Assembly: GCA_002844335.1 (NCBI GenBank)
Contig: CP019154.1
Location: 992,001-1,056,000, forward strand
Direction: 5' to 3'
DNA: 64,000 bases
Source: Haloarcula taiwanensis
Lineage (GTDB): Archaea > Halobacteriota > Halobacteria > Halobacteriales > Haloarculaceae
Of the stretch, positions 26,505 to 35,746 are shown one piece after another. The notes below the pieces were generated by a model. It did not search any database. It saw only the letters and a program-made list of their open reading frames with translations, and was not told where the DNA came from. The first letter of the stretch is position 1. Every line of letters begins with the position of its first letter. A program made the translations under genes and the position numbers.

Positions 26505-27365
26505 ATGGCAACGGCGACCCGCGACCGTCCGGTTCTACAGGCCTTCCAGTACGGGTTTACGCTTTTTTCGGCGCTCTCGCTGGGTGTGATAGGACTCGGG
26601 TTCGGCTCGATCCTGCTTCTCAGCATCGCTTTTTTCCTCTCACTCGGTGCCGGAGTACAGATAACGCAAGTACAGACGCTGGTCCTCGGACTGATAACAG
26701 TTCAGGGAATCGGATGTCCGGTCATCGCGTACACGTACATCAAACTCAGACCGGTAATCAGAGCGAAAGTCCGCGAGGTGTTCTCCTATGCACCGGACAC
26801 CGGCGCATTCAGTATCGGCATTGCTGTACCGAGTCTCCGTGAGGCCGGCATCGTCGTGCTGGGCTACGTCAGCGCGATGGGCGGACTCGTGGTGGTTGCC
26901 ACCATTATCACGACACTCGTCTCGCTGTTCGGGATCGAAACGGCAACCAATCAGGCGGCTGAGATTGGCATGGAAAACCCTGATGTCCTCCTCCTGTTGA
27001 TTCCTGCCTCCTTCCTCCTCATCGGCCCGGGCGAGGAACTGCTGTTCCGCGGTGTCGTTCAGGGCCGCATTCGGGACTACTTCGGCCCGATCTCGGGCGT
27101 CACTATCGCGAGCGTCATCTTCGCCGGCATTCACTACCCCGCCCTTAGTGGCGGATCGGTCACGGGGAAACTCGTCGGGGTGGGTGCCCTTCTCGTTCCG
27201 TCGCTCATCCTCGGCGCCACCTACGAGTACACGGACAACATCGTCGTCCCGTCACTCATCCACGGCGCGTACAACGCGACGCTGTTTACTGGCCTGTACG
27301 TCTTCGTGAAATTCAGCGGGGACCTCTCGTCCGCTCCGGCCGTGCTCGGTATCAGCGGCTTCTGA
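26505..27365 (+). CDS. CPBP-family intramembrane metalloprotease
   Basis: 286-aa polytopic membrane protein. CPBP (Abi/CAAX prenyl protease-like) motifs are in order: EELLFRG (Glu177-Glu178, Arg182), FAGIHYP (His210) and LIHGAYNAT (His253), which together bind the metal in this family. About eight membrane spans. In eukaryotes relatives trim CAAX proteins; in prokaryotes they are proteases or immunity proteins of unknown target. TTTACA-containing sequence about 30 bp upstream may be its TATA box. Confidence 0.85.
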   Translation: MATATRDRPVLQAFQYGFTLFSALSLGVIGLGFGSILLLSIAFFLSLGAGVQITQVQTLVLGLITVQGIGCPVIAYTYIKLRPVIRAKVREVFSYAPDTGAFSIGIAVPSLREAGIVVLGYVSAMGGLVVVATIITTLVSLFGIETATNQAAEIGMENPDVLLLLIPASFLLIGPGEELLFRGVVQGRIRDYFGPISGVTIASVIFAGIHYPALSGGSVTGKLVGVGALLVPSLILGATYEYTDNIVVPSLIHGAYNATLFTGLYVFVKFSGDLSSAPAVLGISGF

Positions 27366-27900
27366 CCGGCCTATCCCACCAGGTCCGCAATCTGGCAGGT
27401 CCGTACCTGACTTGAATGATTTCCTGCCCTGTATTCGCAAGGGATACCAGCGGCGACCTGTCTCTCACCGCCCGGCGATAGCACATCTTCGTCTCACCCC
27501 TACTGCCGAAAATCGGCGAATCCGACGGCCTGCTCTCCGTCTACAACACTGAGCAGCAAGGGCTGGATGCCGACGCTGCATACCAGCGGTGGAGTAGCAA
27601 CTGGTCCATCGATGCGAAAATCGAACTCAACGGTAGGCTATTCGAGACAGCCTGTTTCGTTGCCCGTCCACCGGTCAACTACGTTCAGAGAGGACGAACA
27701 GGCCTTCGTCGAACTGCTTACCCGCTGGCCCAGATACGAACTGAGCCGATGCGACGGGCAGAGCCAGTGGCCGCCACAATCCTGCTCACATCGAGTGTTG
27801 CGTAGCCGGCTCGCAGAACGATTTCCGACGCTCTCGGGACACACCTCCGTCTCCAATTAACAGTAGCATGTCGCCCGGAACACTAACGTCCGGCATCATC
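27366..27900. other. Gene-poor stretch with a coding-like remnant
   Basis: No intact gene is supported. From 27482 to about 27672 the plus strand reads as plausible protein (IFVSPLLPKIGESDGLLSVY and onward), but it has a stop just upstream at 27479-27481, no start, and fades into basic, low-quality sequence. It may be a decayed gene end or chance. The ORF 27567-27860 in another frame is Ser/Arg-rich and not convincing. Confidence 0.3.
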
Positions 27901-27921
27901 CTCGGCGGTGTGCCACGTCAG

Positions 27922-28130
27922 CCGGCAAACCCTCGTGCCGGGCGGGTCGTCCACAGACGACCAAGTGCGCGAGCGGCGTCAGCCGCGAGCGCGGGTGATT
28001 ACGGCGTAATCACCGAACGCCCAGACGGTGCAACCGTCTGGCGGGTCGCCGGATACGGCGACCAGATGCGGTGTGAACCGCGGTCATGTCGCGTGCCCGG
28101 GTTCTCCGGGTCGTCATTGTCCCGGTGACG
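27922..28130 (+). ncRNA. Candidate structured RNA: eight to nine consecutive hairpins
   Basis: Stems in order: 27922-27927/27936-27941; 27945-27951/27956-27962 (loop CACA); 27973-27977/27982-27986 (loop GTCA), extended by GA/GA mismatches and GCGC/GCGC; 27994-28002/28006-28014 (nine pairs, loop GGC); 28021-28029/28033-28041 (nine pairs, loop GCA); 28044-28051/28056-28063 (loop GATA); 28068-28072/28077-28081 (GNRA-type loop GTGA); 28096-28100/28106-28110; 28112-28116/28126-28130. No stem repeats another. It lies between two convergent protein genes. I find no RNase P, SRP or tRNA signature. The strand is a guess based on the GNRA loop; TATA-like AATTAACA (27856-27863) precedes it on plus, and TTTAAT on minus. 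Confidence 0.45.
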
Positions 28131-28194
28131 GGTCTCAGCCGGGGATTAAAGGCACGCAGATGCATTTCGCCGGTGGGACACCTAAGGGTGACGT

Positions 28195-29553
28195 TCAGAC
28201 GGCGTAGTCGTCCTCGCGCAACTGGACGTACTTGCCGTTACGGTAGGAGAACTTCCCCCATTTGTAAGCCAGAACCATCTTGATGCCGTTGAAGCCGCCA
28301 CGGAGCGCTGCGTCGGCCTTGATGCCGCGGGCGTCCATCAGGTCGTTGGCGGTGGTAAAGGCCCGGTCCCAGTCGCCGGGCCGCCAGTCCCGCACCATGT
28401 CCGCGAAGGTGACGTTCCGGAGGATTTCGTCGCCGATGGCGTCGTGCCAGGCGTCGTTGTAGCGTTCGAGGCGGTCGTTCGCGGCGAGGCGGCCGGCGAT
28501 CTTCCCAGTGCGAACGGCGACGTGGTCGCCGCCCTCGTGGAACGCTGACGTAGTCCCCATTGCCCCACCGGCCACGGCAATGCCGGCACCAACTGGGGAC
28601 TCTATCGGGCGGGTCGAGGAGATAGGGTACGTCTCTGTGCCCTTCGATTTTCCCCGGTCCTCGACGAGCGGGAAGTCGTCGAGGTCGTACGCCTGAAACT
28701 CCCGTTCGAGCAGCCGTTCGATGTACTGCCGTCCCTGCGGGATGCTGTCGTCGCTCGCTTTGAGCAGGTCCCACTCGCTGCGGTCGTACGCGTCGATATT
28801 CAGCCCGATAGGCATCGTCAGACCGATGCGGGCGACCGGGGCGTCGTTTGGGAAAATCCACGGATACGCTGTGTGGCCGGGCATGATGCCCCACCAGAAC
28901 TCGATGAACTCCGGTGTGAACAGTTCCTCCGGCATCCGGCGGTGCTCTTGATAGGCGATGTGATTGACCTTGTTCGACGGCATGATGTCGGCCATCGTCT
29001 GCCCGTCTGGGAGAAACTGATCGAGCGTCCCGCCGGTGACGGTTCGCTGGGGGCCATCCGCGAGTATCACGTACTCCGCAGCGATGTCCTCGCCGTTGGC
29101 CAATCGAACGGTGTGTCGCGGCGAACTCCGCAGGTCGGTCTCGACGCCGGTGACGCTGACACCGACGCGGTAGTCCGCGCCCGCTTCCGTCGCCCGTCTG
29201 CGGAGCCAGTCGTCGAACCGCGCTCGGTGAAACGTGATGCCAAAGCTGTCGGCGCTAGAACTAATCCCGGTCTCCGTGAGCGTCATCTCCGTCGAGGGAC
29301 CATAGAACTTCGCCCCGTCGAGTTCGCTCAACACCACGTCCTCGGGGAACTCGGACCGGGGAATACCCATGATGTCGAACCAGTAATCGAGCAATCCGGC
29401 GGCATCTGTCGAGTCCGGTCCCGCCCCCTCGCGGTCGGCTCTGGGGACCCCCTTTTCGAGGAGGACGGCGTCGGCCCCGTGGTCGGCTGCGGCCTCGGCC
29501 GCCGACGAGCCGGCCGGGCCACCACCCACAATGGCGACGTCTACGTGTTCCAT
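28195..29553 (-). CDS. Geranylgeranyl reductase family flavoprotein
   Basis: 452 aa FAD-dependent reductase. The N-terminal motif VAIVGGGPAGSSAAEAAADHG and an LLEKG ribose-binding segment are followed by the middle GxxxDGxxS-like region (VILADGPQR) and the C-terminal GIAVAGGAMGTTSAFHEGG motif, typical of geranylgeranyl reductases that saturate archaeal lipid isoprenoid chains or menaquinone side chains. PWIFPNDAPVARIGL also fits the family substrate region. Which lipid it acts on cannot be told. It is convergent with the hairpin region. Confidence 0.83.
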   Translation of the reverse strand: MEHVDVAIVGGGPAGSSAAEAAADHGADAVLLEKGVPRADREGAGPDSTDAAGLLDYWFDIMGIPRSEFPEDVVLSELDGAKFYGPSTEMTLTETGISSSADSFGITFHRARFDDWLRRRATEAGADYRVGVSVTGVETDLRSSPRHTVRLANGEDIAAEYVILADGPQRTVTGGTLDQFLPDGQTMADIMPSNKVNHIAYQEHRRMPEELFTPEFIEFWWGIMPGHTAYPWIFPNDAPVARIGLTMPIGLNIDAYDRSEWDLLKASDDSIPQGRQYIERLLEREFQAYDLDDFPLVEDRGKSKGTETYPISSTRPIESPVGAGIAVAGGAMGTTSAFHEGGDHVAVRTGKIAGRLAANDRLERYNDAWHDAIGDEILRNVTFADMVRDWRPGDWDRAFTTANDLMDARGIKADAALRGGFNGIKMVLAYKWGKFSYRNGKYVQLREDDYAV

Positions 29554-29649
29554 ACCCGCTACGGTGTCCCGCGCCCGCTAAAACCTATTGTCTTGCATCG
29601 AAACTACGGTGTGACGCGCTCACCGGACTGAACTGGAACGCCCTGCGCG

Positions 29650-30171
29650 CTACGGTCCGGACACTGCGCCGCCGAGTGATACGTCGTGTCGCTCCAGCCG
29701 CTTGACGACCCGCTGGTACGCGTCGCTCTCAGCGAGCGCTGTGGCCCGGACAGCGTCGGCAACTGTTGCTCGGCGGTCGGCGAGGCCCAGGAGCTCGCGG
29801 CGTTTCGCCTCGTACTCACACCGGGTACGAACGGTCGAAAGAACCGACAGCAGAGTGTCCCGGTCAGCGGGCTTTCTGAGATACGAATCCACAGGGATAT
29901 CCAGAATATCCACGTCAGGCTTGACGCTACTGATCATGACGACCGCAGGGGTAACTGTCCGCTGTTGGAGTTTTTCCGCGACCGTTGCGCCGCTCAGGTC
30001 CGGCATCTGGCGGTCCAGCAATACCGCATCGGTTGTGTCGTCGATGCACTGTAACCCTGTACGGCCGTCTTCCGCTTCTATAACCTCGTATTCGTCCGGA
30101 AGCCAGAGCTTGTAGAGCTGTCTGTAGTCCTCGTCGTCATCGACCACCACAATGCTCGTCGGTCTCCTCAT
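29650..30171 (-). CDS. HalX-type response regulator
   Basis: 173 aa. Receiver domain (residues 5-118): acidic DDDED at 11-15, phospho-acceptor Asp53 in LLDRQMPD, Lys in YLRKPAD. The C-terminal HalX helix (about 118-165) is a haloarchaea-specific module of unknown output. It lacks a DNA-binding domain. No kinase gene is adjacent. A second HalX regulator lies at 44113-44718. The 216-bp AT-rich region between this gene and the next divergent gene contains several TATA-like stretches. Confidence 0.87.
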   Translation of the reverse strand: MRRPTSIVVVDDDEDYRQLYKLWLPDEYEVIEAEDGRTGLQCIDDTTDAVLLDRQMPDLSGATVAEKLQQRTVTPAVVMISSVKPDVDILDIPVDSYLRKPADRDTLLSVLSTVRTRCEYEAKRRELLGLADRRATVADAVRATALAESDAYQRVVKRLERHDVSLGGAVSGP

Positions 30172-30387
30172 CTCTTGGAACTCATACGCTGGTCATCCTA
30201 CAAATATGCTAAGATATCGGTGTACTATTACTACAAATTTTACTAATTCAGGCTGGTAATTCTCCTACTCTCTAGATGTAGAAATACCAACACCAGCCTT
30301 GGCGTGCGACCAGCGGTCTGCCGGCACCGTTTTGAGGCCCCCGCGTGGAACAGCCGGTATGGCTCCGCACGCCACAGGAGGGGTTCA

Positions 30388-31341
30388 ATGGCCGATATCG
30401 TCGTGATGAGATACGACGTTCACGGGATGCCGGTCGACCAGTACGCGACTGCGCTCCGGGACCGACTGCCCGAGTGGGACATCACCGTCGCGGAGACACC
30501 AGACGCCGAGCGCGACCTGATTGCGGAGGCGACAGTCCTGACCGGTAATGATGTTTCGCCGAAACTGGTCGATGCGGCCGACGCCCTGGAACTGTTTGCA
30601 GGGACGTACGCTGGATACGACCACCTTCCGCTGTCGGAGTTGGCAGACCGCGACATCGCCCTGACGACGGCCTCCGGGGTCCACGGCCCGAACGTCGCCG
30701 AGAACGTCGTCGGCTCGTGGCTCGCCTTCGCCCGCGGTTTCTTCACCGCCCGCCGCCACCAGCGCGAGGGCGTCTGGCAGTCGTTCCACACCGACGACTT
30801 CGCTGGCAGCCGCGTCTGCGTTGTCGGCCTCGGCGAAATCGGGCAGGCCATCGTCGACCGCTTGCAAGGGTTCGACGTGGAGACCGTCGGCGTCCGCTAC
30901 TCGCCGGAGAAGGGCGGCCCCACCGACGAGGTGTACGGCTTCGACGAGATTCACGAGGCCGTCGCCGATACGGAGTACGTCGGACTCGCCTGCCCGCTGA
31001 CCGACGAGACACACCACCTCGTCGACGAAGCGGTGTTCGACACGATGCCCCCCGAAGCGGTGCTCACCAACGTCGCCCGTGGCCCCGTTGTCGATACCGA
31101 CGCGTTGGTCAGTGCGCTACAGCGCAACCACATCGGCGGCGCGGCACTGGACGTGACCGACCCCGAACCGCTGCCCGGCGACCACCCGCTGTGGGACTTC
31201 GAGAACGTCCTCATCACGCCACACAACGCCGGCCACACGCCGAGCTACTACGATCGACTGGCCGATATTGTGGCCGAAAACGTCAGGCAGGCCGAGCGAA
31301 CCGGCGAGTGGGACGGGCTCAGAAACCAGATCGAACTGTAG
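30388..31341 (+). CDS. D-2-hydroxyacid dehydrogenase family protein
   Basis: 317-aa NAD-dependent dehydrogenase of the SerA/LdhA family. Nucleotide-binding VCVVGLGEIGQAIVDRL lies mid-protein. Catalytic Arg is in TNVARGPVVDTDALV, Glu in DVTDPEPLPGDHPLW, and His in ITPHNAGHTPSYY. ATG 30388 follows a good ribosome site (AGGAGGGG about 7 bp before), so the longer frame from 30304 is not needed. Substrate could be glyoxylate, phosphoglycerate or pyruvate; the length (shorter than SerA) argues against a phosphoglycerate dehydrogenase with ACT domain. Confidence 0.87.
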   Translation: MADIVVMRYDVHGMPVDQYATALRDRLPEWDITVAETPDAERDLIAEATVLTGNDVSPKLVDAADALELFAGTYAGYDHLPLSELADRDIALTTASGVHGPNVAENVVGSWLAFARGFFTARRHQREGVWQSFHTDDFAGSRVCVVGLGEIGQAIVDRLQGFDVETVGVRYSPEKGGPTDEVYGFDEIHEAVADTEYVGLACPLTDETHHLVDEAVFDTMPPEAVLTNVARGPVVDTDALVSALQRNHIGGAALDVTDPEPLPGDHPLWDFENVLITPHNAGHTPSYYDRLADIVAENVRQAERTGEWDGLRNQIEL

Positions 31342-31722
31342 TCACTGCCGGCTGGCGAGATGGCCAGCGCGGGCTTCGTACACCAGATACGAGACGACGG
31401 TCACACCAAACACGCCGCCGAGTAGGTGCGAGACTGTAACGCTCCCGAGGCTAGTTCTCCCGACGGTACCCTGCAGCAGTTCGACTACGGCCACTACCGC
31501 CGCGAGCCCAATGTACCGCCAGCGGGCCGCGACCGGAAGCGTCTCGCTATCACCTGCCAGCGCGAGATACAGGTGTGTGCCAGCCAGAACGGCGAAGTAC
31601 GTAGCTGCGACGAGCACGACAGAGGCAACAGGGCCGAGTGGAACCGCCCGGAACAGGAGCGCCCAGACGAGGACGACAGCGCTCACCACCCCGATCTGAA
31701 GCTTCGTATCGCGGGAGACCAT
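31342..31722 (-). CDS. Small multi-span membrane protein, 126 aa
   Basis: Unrecognised. Four hydrophobic helices are predicted by eye (about residues 9-25, 31-55, 70-85, 95-115), with few charged residues between them and a short C-terminal basic tail. Its stop abuts the stop of the convergent dehydrogenase with no gap. No transport motif. Confidence 0.6.
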   Translation of the reverse strand: MVSRDTKLQIGVVSAVVLVWALLFRAVPLGPVASVVLVAATYFAVLAGTHLYLALAGDSETLPVAARWRYIGLAAVVAVVELLQGTVGRTSLGSVTVSHLLGGVFGVTVVSYLVYEARAGHLASRQ

Positions 31723-31814
31723 ATGCCAGAAGTCGAGTCTGGCCGTGAAAAAATATCGGATCGCCTAGCAGTTCTCGTGCGACTCGGAAGAACGGCGCTC
31801 GGCGAGCGTGACCG

Positions 31815-32852
31815 TTACAGATAGCCGCGCTTGTTCAGCAGTTCGCCGTTCAGCACGCTCGCACCGGCGGCACCGCGCATCGTGTTGTGCGCGAGGCAGT
31901 TGAACTGGACGCCGTCCGTCGTCTCGCGGAACCCGCCGACTGCGACGCCCATGCCGTCCTCGACGTTGCGGTCGAGGCGTGGCTGTGGGCGGTCGGGTTC
32001 CTCGAACACCGTGATGAGTTTCTCCGGCGAAGACGGCAGGTCGATGCCGGTAACCGACTCCGTCGCGGCCTCGGCGTCGGCCGCAGAGATGTCCTCGGCG
32101 GTGTCGGCCCAGACGTTTTCGAGGTGGCCGTCGAGCGTCGGGATGCGGTTACAGGAGGCGGCCACGTCCATCTCGTTGAGGTGGACCTCCGCGCCGTCGA
32201 ACGAGCCGAGCAGCTTGCGCGATTCGGTCTCCATCTTCTGCTCTTCGCCGCCGATGTGCGGGATGGCGTTGTCGATGATCTCCATCGATGTGACGCCAGA
32301 GTAGCCCGCACCGGAGACGGCCTGGAGCGTCGAGACGCGCACGTCGGTCAGGTCGAACTCGCGGTCCAGCGCGGCCAGGGGCGGGACCATCGTGATCGTC
32401 GAGCAGTTCGGGTTCTTCAGGAGCGCGCCGTCCCAGCCGCGCTCGTCACGCTGGACTTCCAGGAGGTCGACGTGGTCGGCGTTGACCTCGGGAATGATGA
32501 GCGGCACGTCCTCGTCCATCCGGCCGTTGGAGGAGTTCGACGAGACTGTGTAGCCGGCCTCACAGAACTCCGGTTCGACTTCCGCGCCGACGCTCGACGG
32601 GAGTGAGGAGAAGATGAGATCGACGTCGTCAGGCACCGAATCCGGGTCGGTGGCGCGGACTTCTAACCCGGCCACGTCTTCGGGAATCGGGGAGTTGACG
32701 CGCCACTTTGCGGCGTCCTTGTATGTCTCGCCAGCGCTTGCGTCGCTGGCGGTCAGTGCTGCGATCTCGAACTCGGGGTGGGGGTCAAGCAGTTGGATAA
32801 GTCGCTGCCCGACCGCGCCAGTCGCACCGAGCACACCTACGCGTACAGTCAT
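31815..32852 (-). CDS. asd: Aspartate-semialdehyde dehydrogenase
   Basis: 345 aa. Reduces aspartyl phosphate to aspartate semialdehyde, feeding threonine, isoleucine, methionine and lysine. Rossmann start VGVLGATGAVGQRLIQLL; catalytic cysteine in LLKNPNCSTITMVPPLAAL; active-site His region MDVAASCNRIPTLDGHLE. It belongs to the archaeal/fungal-type branch by length. ATG 32852 is preferred to the upstream ATG four codons earlier. TATA-like signals are not obvious. Confidence 0.93.
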   Translation of the reverse strand: MTVRVGVLGATGAVGQRLIQLLDPHPEFEIAALTASDASAGETYKDAAKWRVNSPIPEDVAGLEVRATDPDSVPDDVDLIFSSLPSSVGAEVEPEFCEAGYTVSSNSSNGRMDEDVPLIIPEVNADHVDLLEVQRDERGWDGALLKNPNCSTITMVPPLAALDREFDLTDVRVSTLQAVSGAGYSGVTSMEIIDNAIPHIGGEEQKMETESRKLLGSFDGAEVHLNEMDVAASCNRIPTLDGHLENVWADTAEDISAADAEAATESVTGIDLPSSPEKLITVFEEPDRPQPRLDRNVEDGMGVAVGGFRETTDGVQFNCLAHNTMRGAAGASVLNGELLNKRGYL

Positions 32853-32920
32853 CGGTTGACACACGGCTACGGGTGGTCAAAACAGTTTGGATACGGGGCC
32901 ATGCCGCTGCCTTCGTCGGG

Positions 32921-33355
32921 TTACTCGCGCTCGGTGTCTTCGAACACCCATTCGATAACACGGGCCTCCACGAGATCCCGCTCCTCGACGTATGGGTCGT
33001 CGCGGTTCGCCAGCGTCTCCGCGGCCTCAGCGCGCATTTCGGCTTCGATTTCCGTATGGTCCGGTTCGTCTCGGATGTCATTCAGCAGTGCCTCGAAATC
33101 CTCACGGAGATCGAAGGAAGCTCGGGCGGCGTTACACCGCGACAGCGGGCTCATTCCGGTCTCTAACACGAGGTCCCGCACCGTCTCCCAGTCGGAGCCA
33201 CAGAAGTAGATGGACACCTCGCCGACGATGTCCTGCCAGGCGATTGGGTCTGCGTGCTTGAGCAGCGGGACCGCCCGCGGCGGCAGATCGAGACGGGTCT
33301 CAGTGTCGGGATTCCCGCACAGACAGCATGCCTTCTCGGTCTTCCCCGTGTACAT
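32921..33355 (-). CDS. Hypothetical protein with N-terminal Cys cluster, 144 aa
   Basis: Acidic protein starting with KACCLCGNPDTETRLDLPP, a CxxC pair that with YFCGS (about residue 51) could hold zinc, followed by a long acidic helical region (DLREDFEALLNDIRDEP and AEMRAEAAETLANRDD). No known family assigned. Stands 68 bp upstream of asd on the same strand. Confidence 0.6.
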   Translation of the reverse strand: MYTGKTEKACCLCGNPDTETRLDLPPRAVPLLKHADPIAWQDIVGEVSIYFCGSDWETVRDLVLETGMSPLSRCNAARASFDLREDFEALLNDIRDEPDHTEIEAEMRAEAAETLANRDDPYVEERDLVEARVIEWVFEDTERE

Positions 33356-33413
33356 ATGAGACAGTTGTGTCGGACGTATTTGGACCCATCGCAGTTGCGC
33401 AGTCGCTGGCCGG

Positions 33414-35642
33414 CTACACCGGAATGAATTCGGGGTCCACGTCGTTCAGGCGGTCGGTGTTCGAGACGAACTGGTAGAAGTCGCTGTAGAGATCCGTACA
33501 CTTCCCGTCGGCGTCGTAACGGAGTGTGTGCCAGTCGGCGACGACGGCGCAGTAGCGCTTGGCCCGCGTGAGCGCGACGTTCAGCCGCCGGGGGCCGTCG
33601 ACCGGCCGCCCGAGGAACCCAACGGTTCCGTCGGCGTTGCTCCGGACGAGCGAGAGGACGATGGCTGTCCGTTCGCCGCCCTGAAACGAGTCAATGGTGT
33701 CGACAGTCACTCCGTCTCCGGCGTCGGTTCGCTCTGCGAGCATCTCCCGGATGCGTGACACCTGCGCGCTGTACGGCGTGATGACACCGATTTCCTCGGC
33801 AGGTACGTCTGCCAGCAGGTCCTGAACGAGATGCGCGACGAGGCGGGCTTCGGTGGGATTCGCCTTGGAGTGCCCGGCGGTTTCGACCCGACCGCCGACG
33901 TTGTACCCTTCAAGCGCCGGCCTGTCTGGGAGCGGGTCGACGGCGCGCCCGTTCCGTAGCGTCCGGTCGTAGAACCGACGGTTCGGGAAGTACGCGATGT
34001 CGCGGTGCATTCGATACTGGGTCTGTAGCTGGAGGCCGACACCCTCGTAGACGCCGCCGTCAGCGTAGAGATGCTCGAACAGCGAGTGACCGTAGCTCGA
34101 CGCCGGCGGTTCGTCGCTGGCGCTGTAGGGCGGGAGCTGTCGGTGGTCGCCTGCGAGGACGGCGCGGTCGGCCCGGACCAGCGGGATACACGACGCTGCG
34201 CAGGTTGACTGCGTCGCTTCGTCGAGGACTACCAGGTCGAACTCCCTGGCGAGCGTCGCGGCGCTGTTGTTCGTTACCGCCACTACGTCAGCCCGCCCGG
34301 GCACGTCGCTGTAGGCGCGCCCCACAACGTCGTTTGCTGACTGGCTCGCGTTCACGCGGTCGAGGGTGTAGTCGCCGTCGCCGTGCTGGCCATAGGCGTG
34401 CAGCGACTGCGGGTCGGCCCCGTCACCCGTCGACGACCCTGCCACGAGGTTGTCGACGGCCTGATTCGAGTCCGCACACACCAGCACATCCTCACCGGCC
34501 TGTGCGGCCCGCCGGACGATTTCGACGAGCGTCCGCGTCTTCCCTGTCCCCGGTGGGCCGTGGATACAGAACAGGTCGTCGGCCAGCAGCGCGTGCTCGA
34601 CAGCCAGTTGCTGCTCCTGGTTCAGTTCCCCGTCGAACTGGTCGCTCCGGGCGGCAGCCCCGTTCGAGAAGGTTATCGGCCGGTCGCCGGCGAGTACGGC
34701 CCGAAATCGGTGGTCGGTCAGCAACTCAATCGCCGCACGTTCGCGGTCGAACGGAACGGGATTGAGCAGCGCCGTGAGCCCGTAGGTGGCATCACTGTCA
34801 GTGAGTGCGCTTTCGAGTGTTGTCGCCCCGTCGACCTCGCCCCAGTCCACCGCGAGCCAGACCGAACGCCCGCGGATGCGCTCGACTGTCGCCGGGACAG
34901 GGAACGGGTCGTCGCCGCGTCCGCGCTCCCTCTCGGCGTGAATCAGCACCTCGTTTCCCTCGTGAATGCCGAACACGGATTCGACGACAAACGCCCAGTC
35001 ACCGTCCCACTCGGCGGCGATGTCAGCGGGTGGGTCGACGCGAAACCGATACGCTCCGTCATCTCGGCCGCGCGCGTGCAGGTCGGGGACTGCATCACCA
35101 CCGGCCCCGTACACCTCGGCAGGTGAGCGCCGTTCGGCGCGCTCTCGGTTTTGCTGGCGAGTCGCCGCACGTTCGCGCTCGACGTGAGACCGCAAGCCGT
35201 CGATCAGTTCTGCCGACGGGATCGGATTTCGGGGCGGTTCGCTGTCGTCTATCGGTGCGTCGTAGGAGGGTGGGTACGTTTCCGGGACGTAGTCGGAGTG
35301 CCAGAACCGGAGACGGTCGGCCAGCCCCGTGGCTCCGAACCCGTCCGCATCGACGAAGTCCCGCTCGCCGTCGCGCTCGAAGACGAAAATCTGTCCGTGT
35401 AACGAGTGGTCAGTGAAGGCGACGTACTCTCCCGTCGGTCGCGCCGAGTCTGGTTCGTGTAATGGGATACAGACCCAGTCTTCCGCGGGATGGGCGAGCT
35501 CGTCGTGGTGGGCCGCAAACTCGGCAACGGGCCGCGCGGGGACGACATCGCCGCTGTCGTCGAGAGCAGCGTCGGTAACGGCACACAACGACGCGTCGTC
35601 GAGGGCAAACGACCCGATGACGTGGTCGAACAGGAGGGACAT
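33414..35642 (-). CDS. SF1 (Dna2/Upf1-like) helicase with long N-terminal region
   Basis: 742 aa. Helicase part from about residue 335: Walker A GPPGTGKT (362-369), Walker B LVVLDEATQ, motif III GDHRQLPPY, then VITPYSAQVSRIREML, ERTAIVLSLVRSN and NVALTRAKR. This is the Upf1-like group of SF1B, which unwinds DNA or RNA 5' to 3'. The first 330 residues contain no RecB nuclease cysteines that I can see (so not a full Dna2) and are a strand-rich region that may bind nucleic acid. The shared gap with tyrS (104 bp) is a divergent promoter region. Confidence 0.85.
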   Translation of the reverse strand: MSLLFDHVIGSFALDDASLCAVTDAALDDSGDVVPARPVAEFAAHHDELAHPAEDWVCIPLHEPDSARPTGEYVAFTDHSLHGQIFVFERDGERDFVDADGFGATGLADRLRFWHSDYVPETYPPSYDAPIDDSEPPRNPIPSAELIDGLRSHVERERAATRQQNRERAERRSPAEVYGAGGDAVPDLHARGRDDGAYRFRVDPPADIAAEWDGDWAFVVESVFGIHEGNEVLIHAERERGRGDDPFPVPATVERIRGRSVWLAVDWGEVDGATTLESALTDSDATYGLTALLNPVPFDRERAAIELLTDHRFRAVLAGDRPITFSNGAAARSDQFDGELNQEQQLAVEHALLADDLFCIHGPPGTGKTRTLVEIVRRAAQAGEDVLVCADSNQAVDNLVAGSSTGDGADPQSLHAYGQHGDGDYTLDRVNASQSANDVVGRAYSDVPGRADVVAVTNNSAATLAREFDLVVLDEATQSTCAASCIPLVRADRAVLAGDHRQLPPYSASDEPPASSYGHSLFEHLYADGGVYEGVGLQLQTQYRMHRDIAYFPNRRFYDRTLRNGRAVDPLPDRPALEGYNVGGRVETAGHSKANPTEARLVAHLVQDLLADVPAEEIGVITPYSAQVSRIREMLAERTDAGDGVTVDTIDSFQGGERTAIVLSLVRSNADGTVGFLGRPVDGPRRLNVALTRAKRYCAVVADWHTLRYDADGKCTDLYSDFYQFVSNTDRLNDVDPEFIPV

Positions 35643-35746
35643 CTATCGCCGATTGTGCGCCGCTGTGGTAAAACAGTACGGCCCACCTCGACAGCGCGTC
35701 ACACCGGACAGGAACGTTTTAATCGCCGGACCGGCCACACTGCGGT

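Noticed and set aside
27868..28128. 86-aa ORF across the hairpin region
   Set aside because: It is interrupted by long perfect stems and has no sensible protein composition; the stems are better explained as RNA structure.
27900..28135. CRISPR array
   Set aside because: Hairpins differ in sequence and there is no repeated unit; no cas genes in the window.
27900..28135. SRP RNA or RNase P RNA
   Set aside because: Neither the GGAAG-type SRP loop nor the conserved RNase P blocks could be found on either strand.
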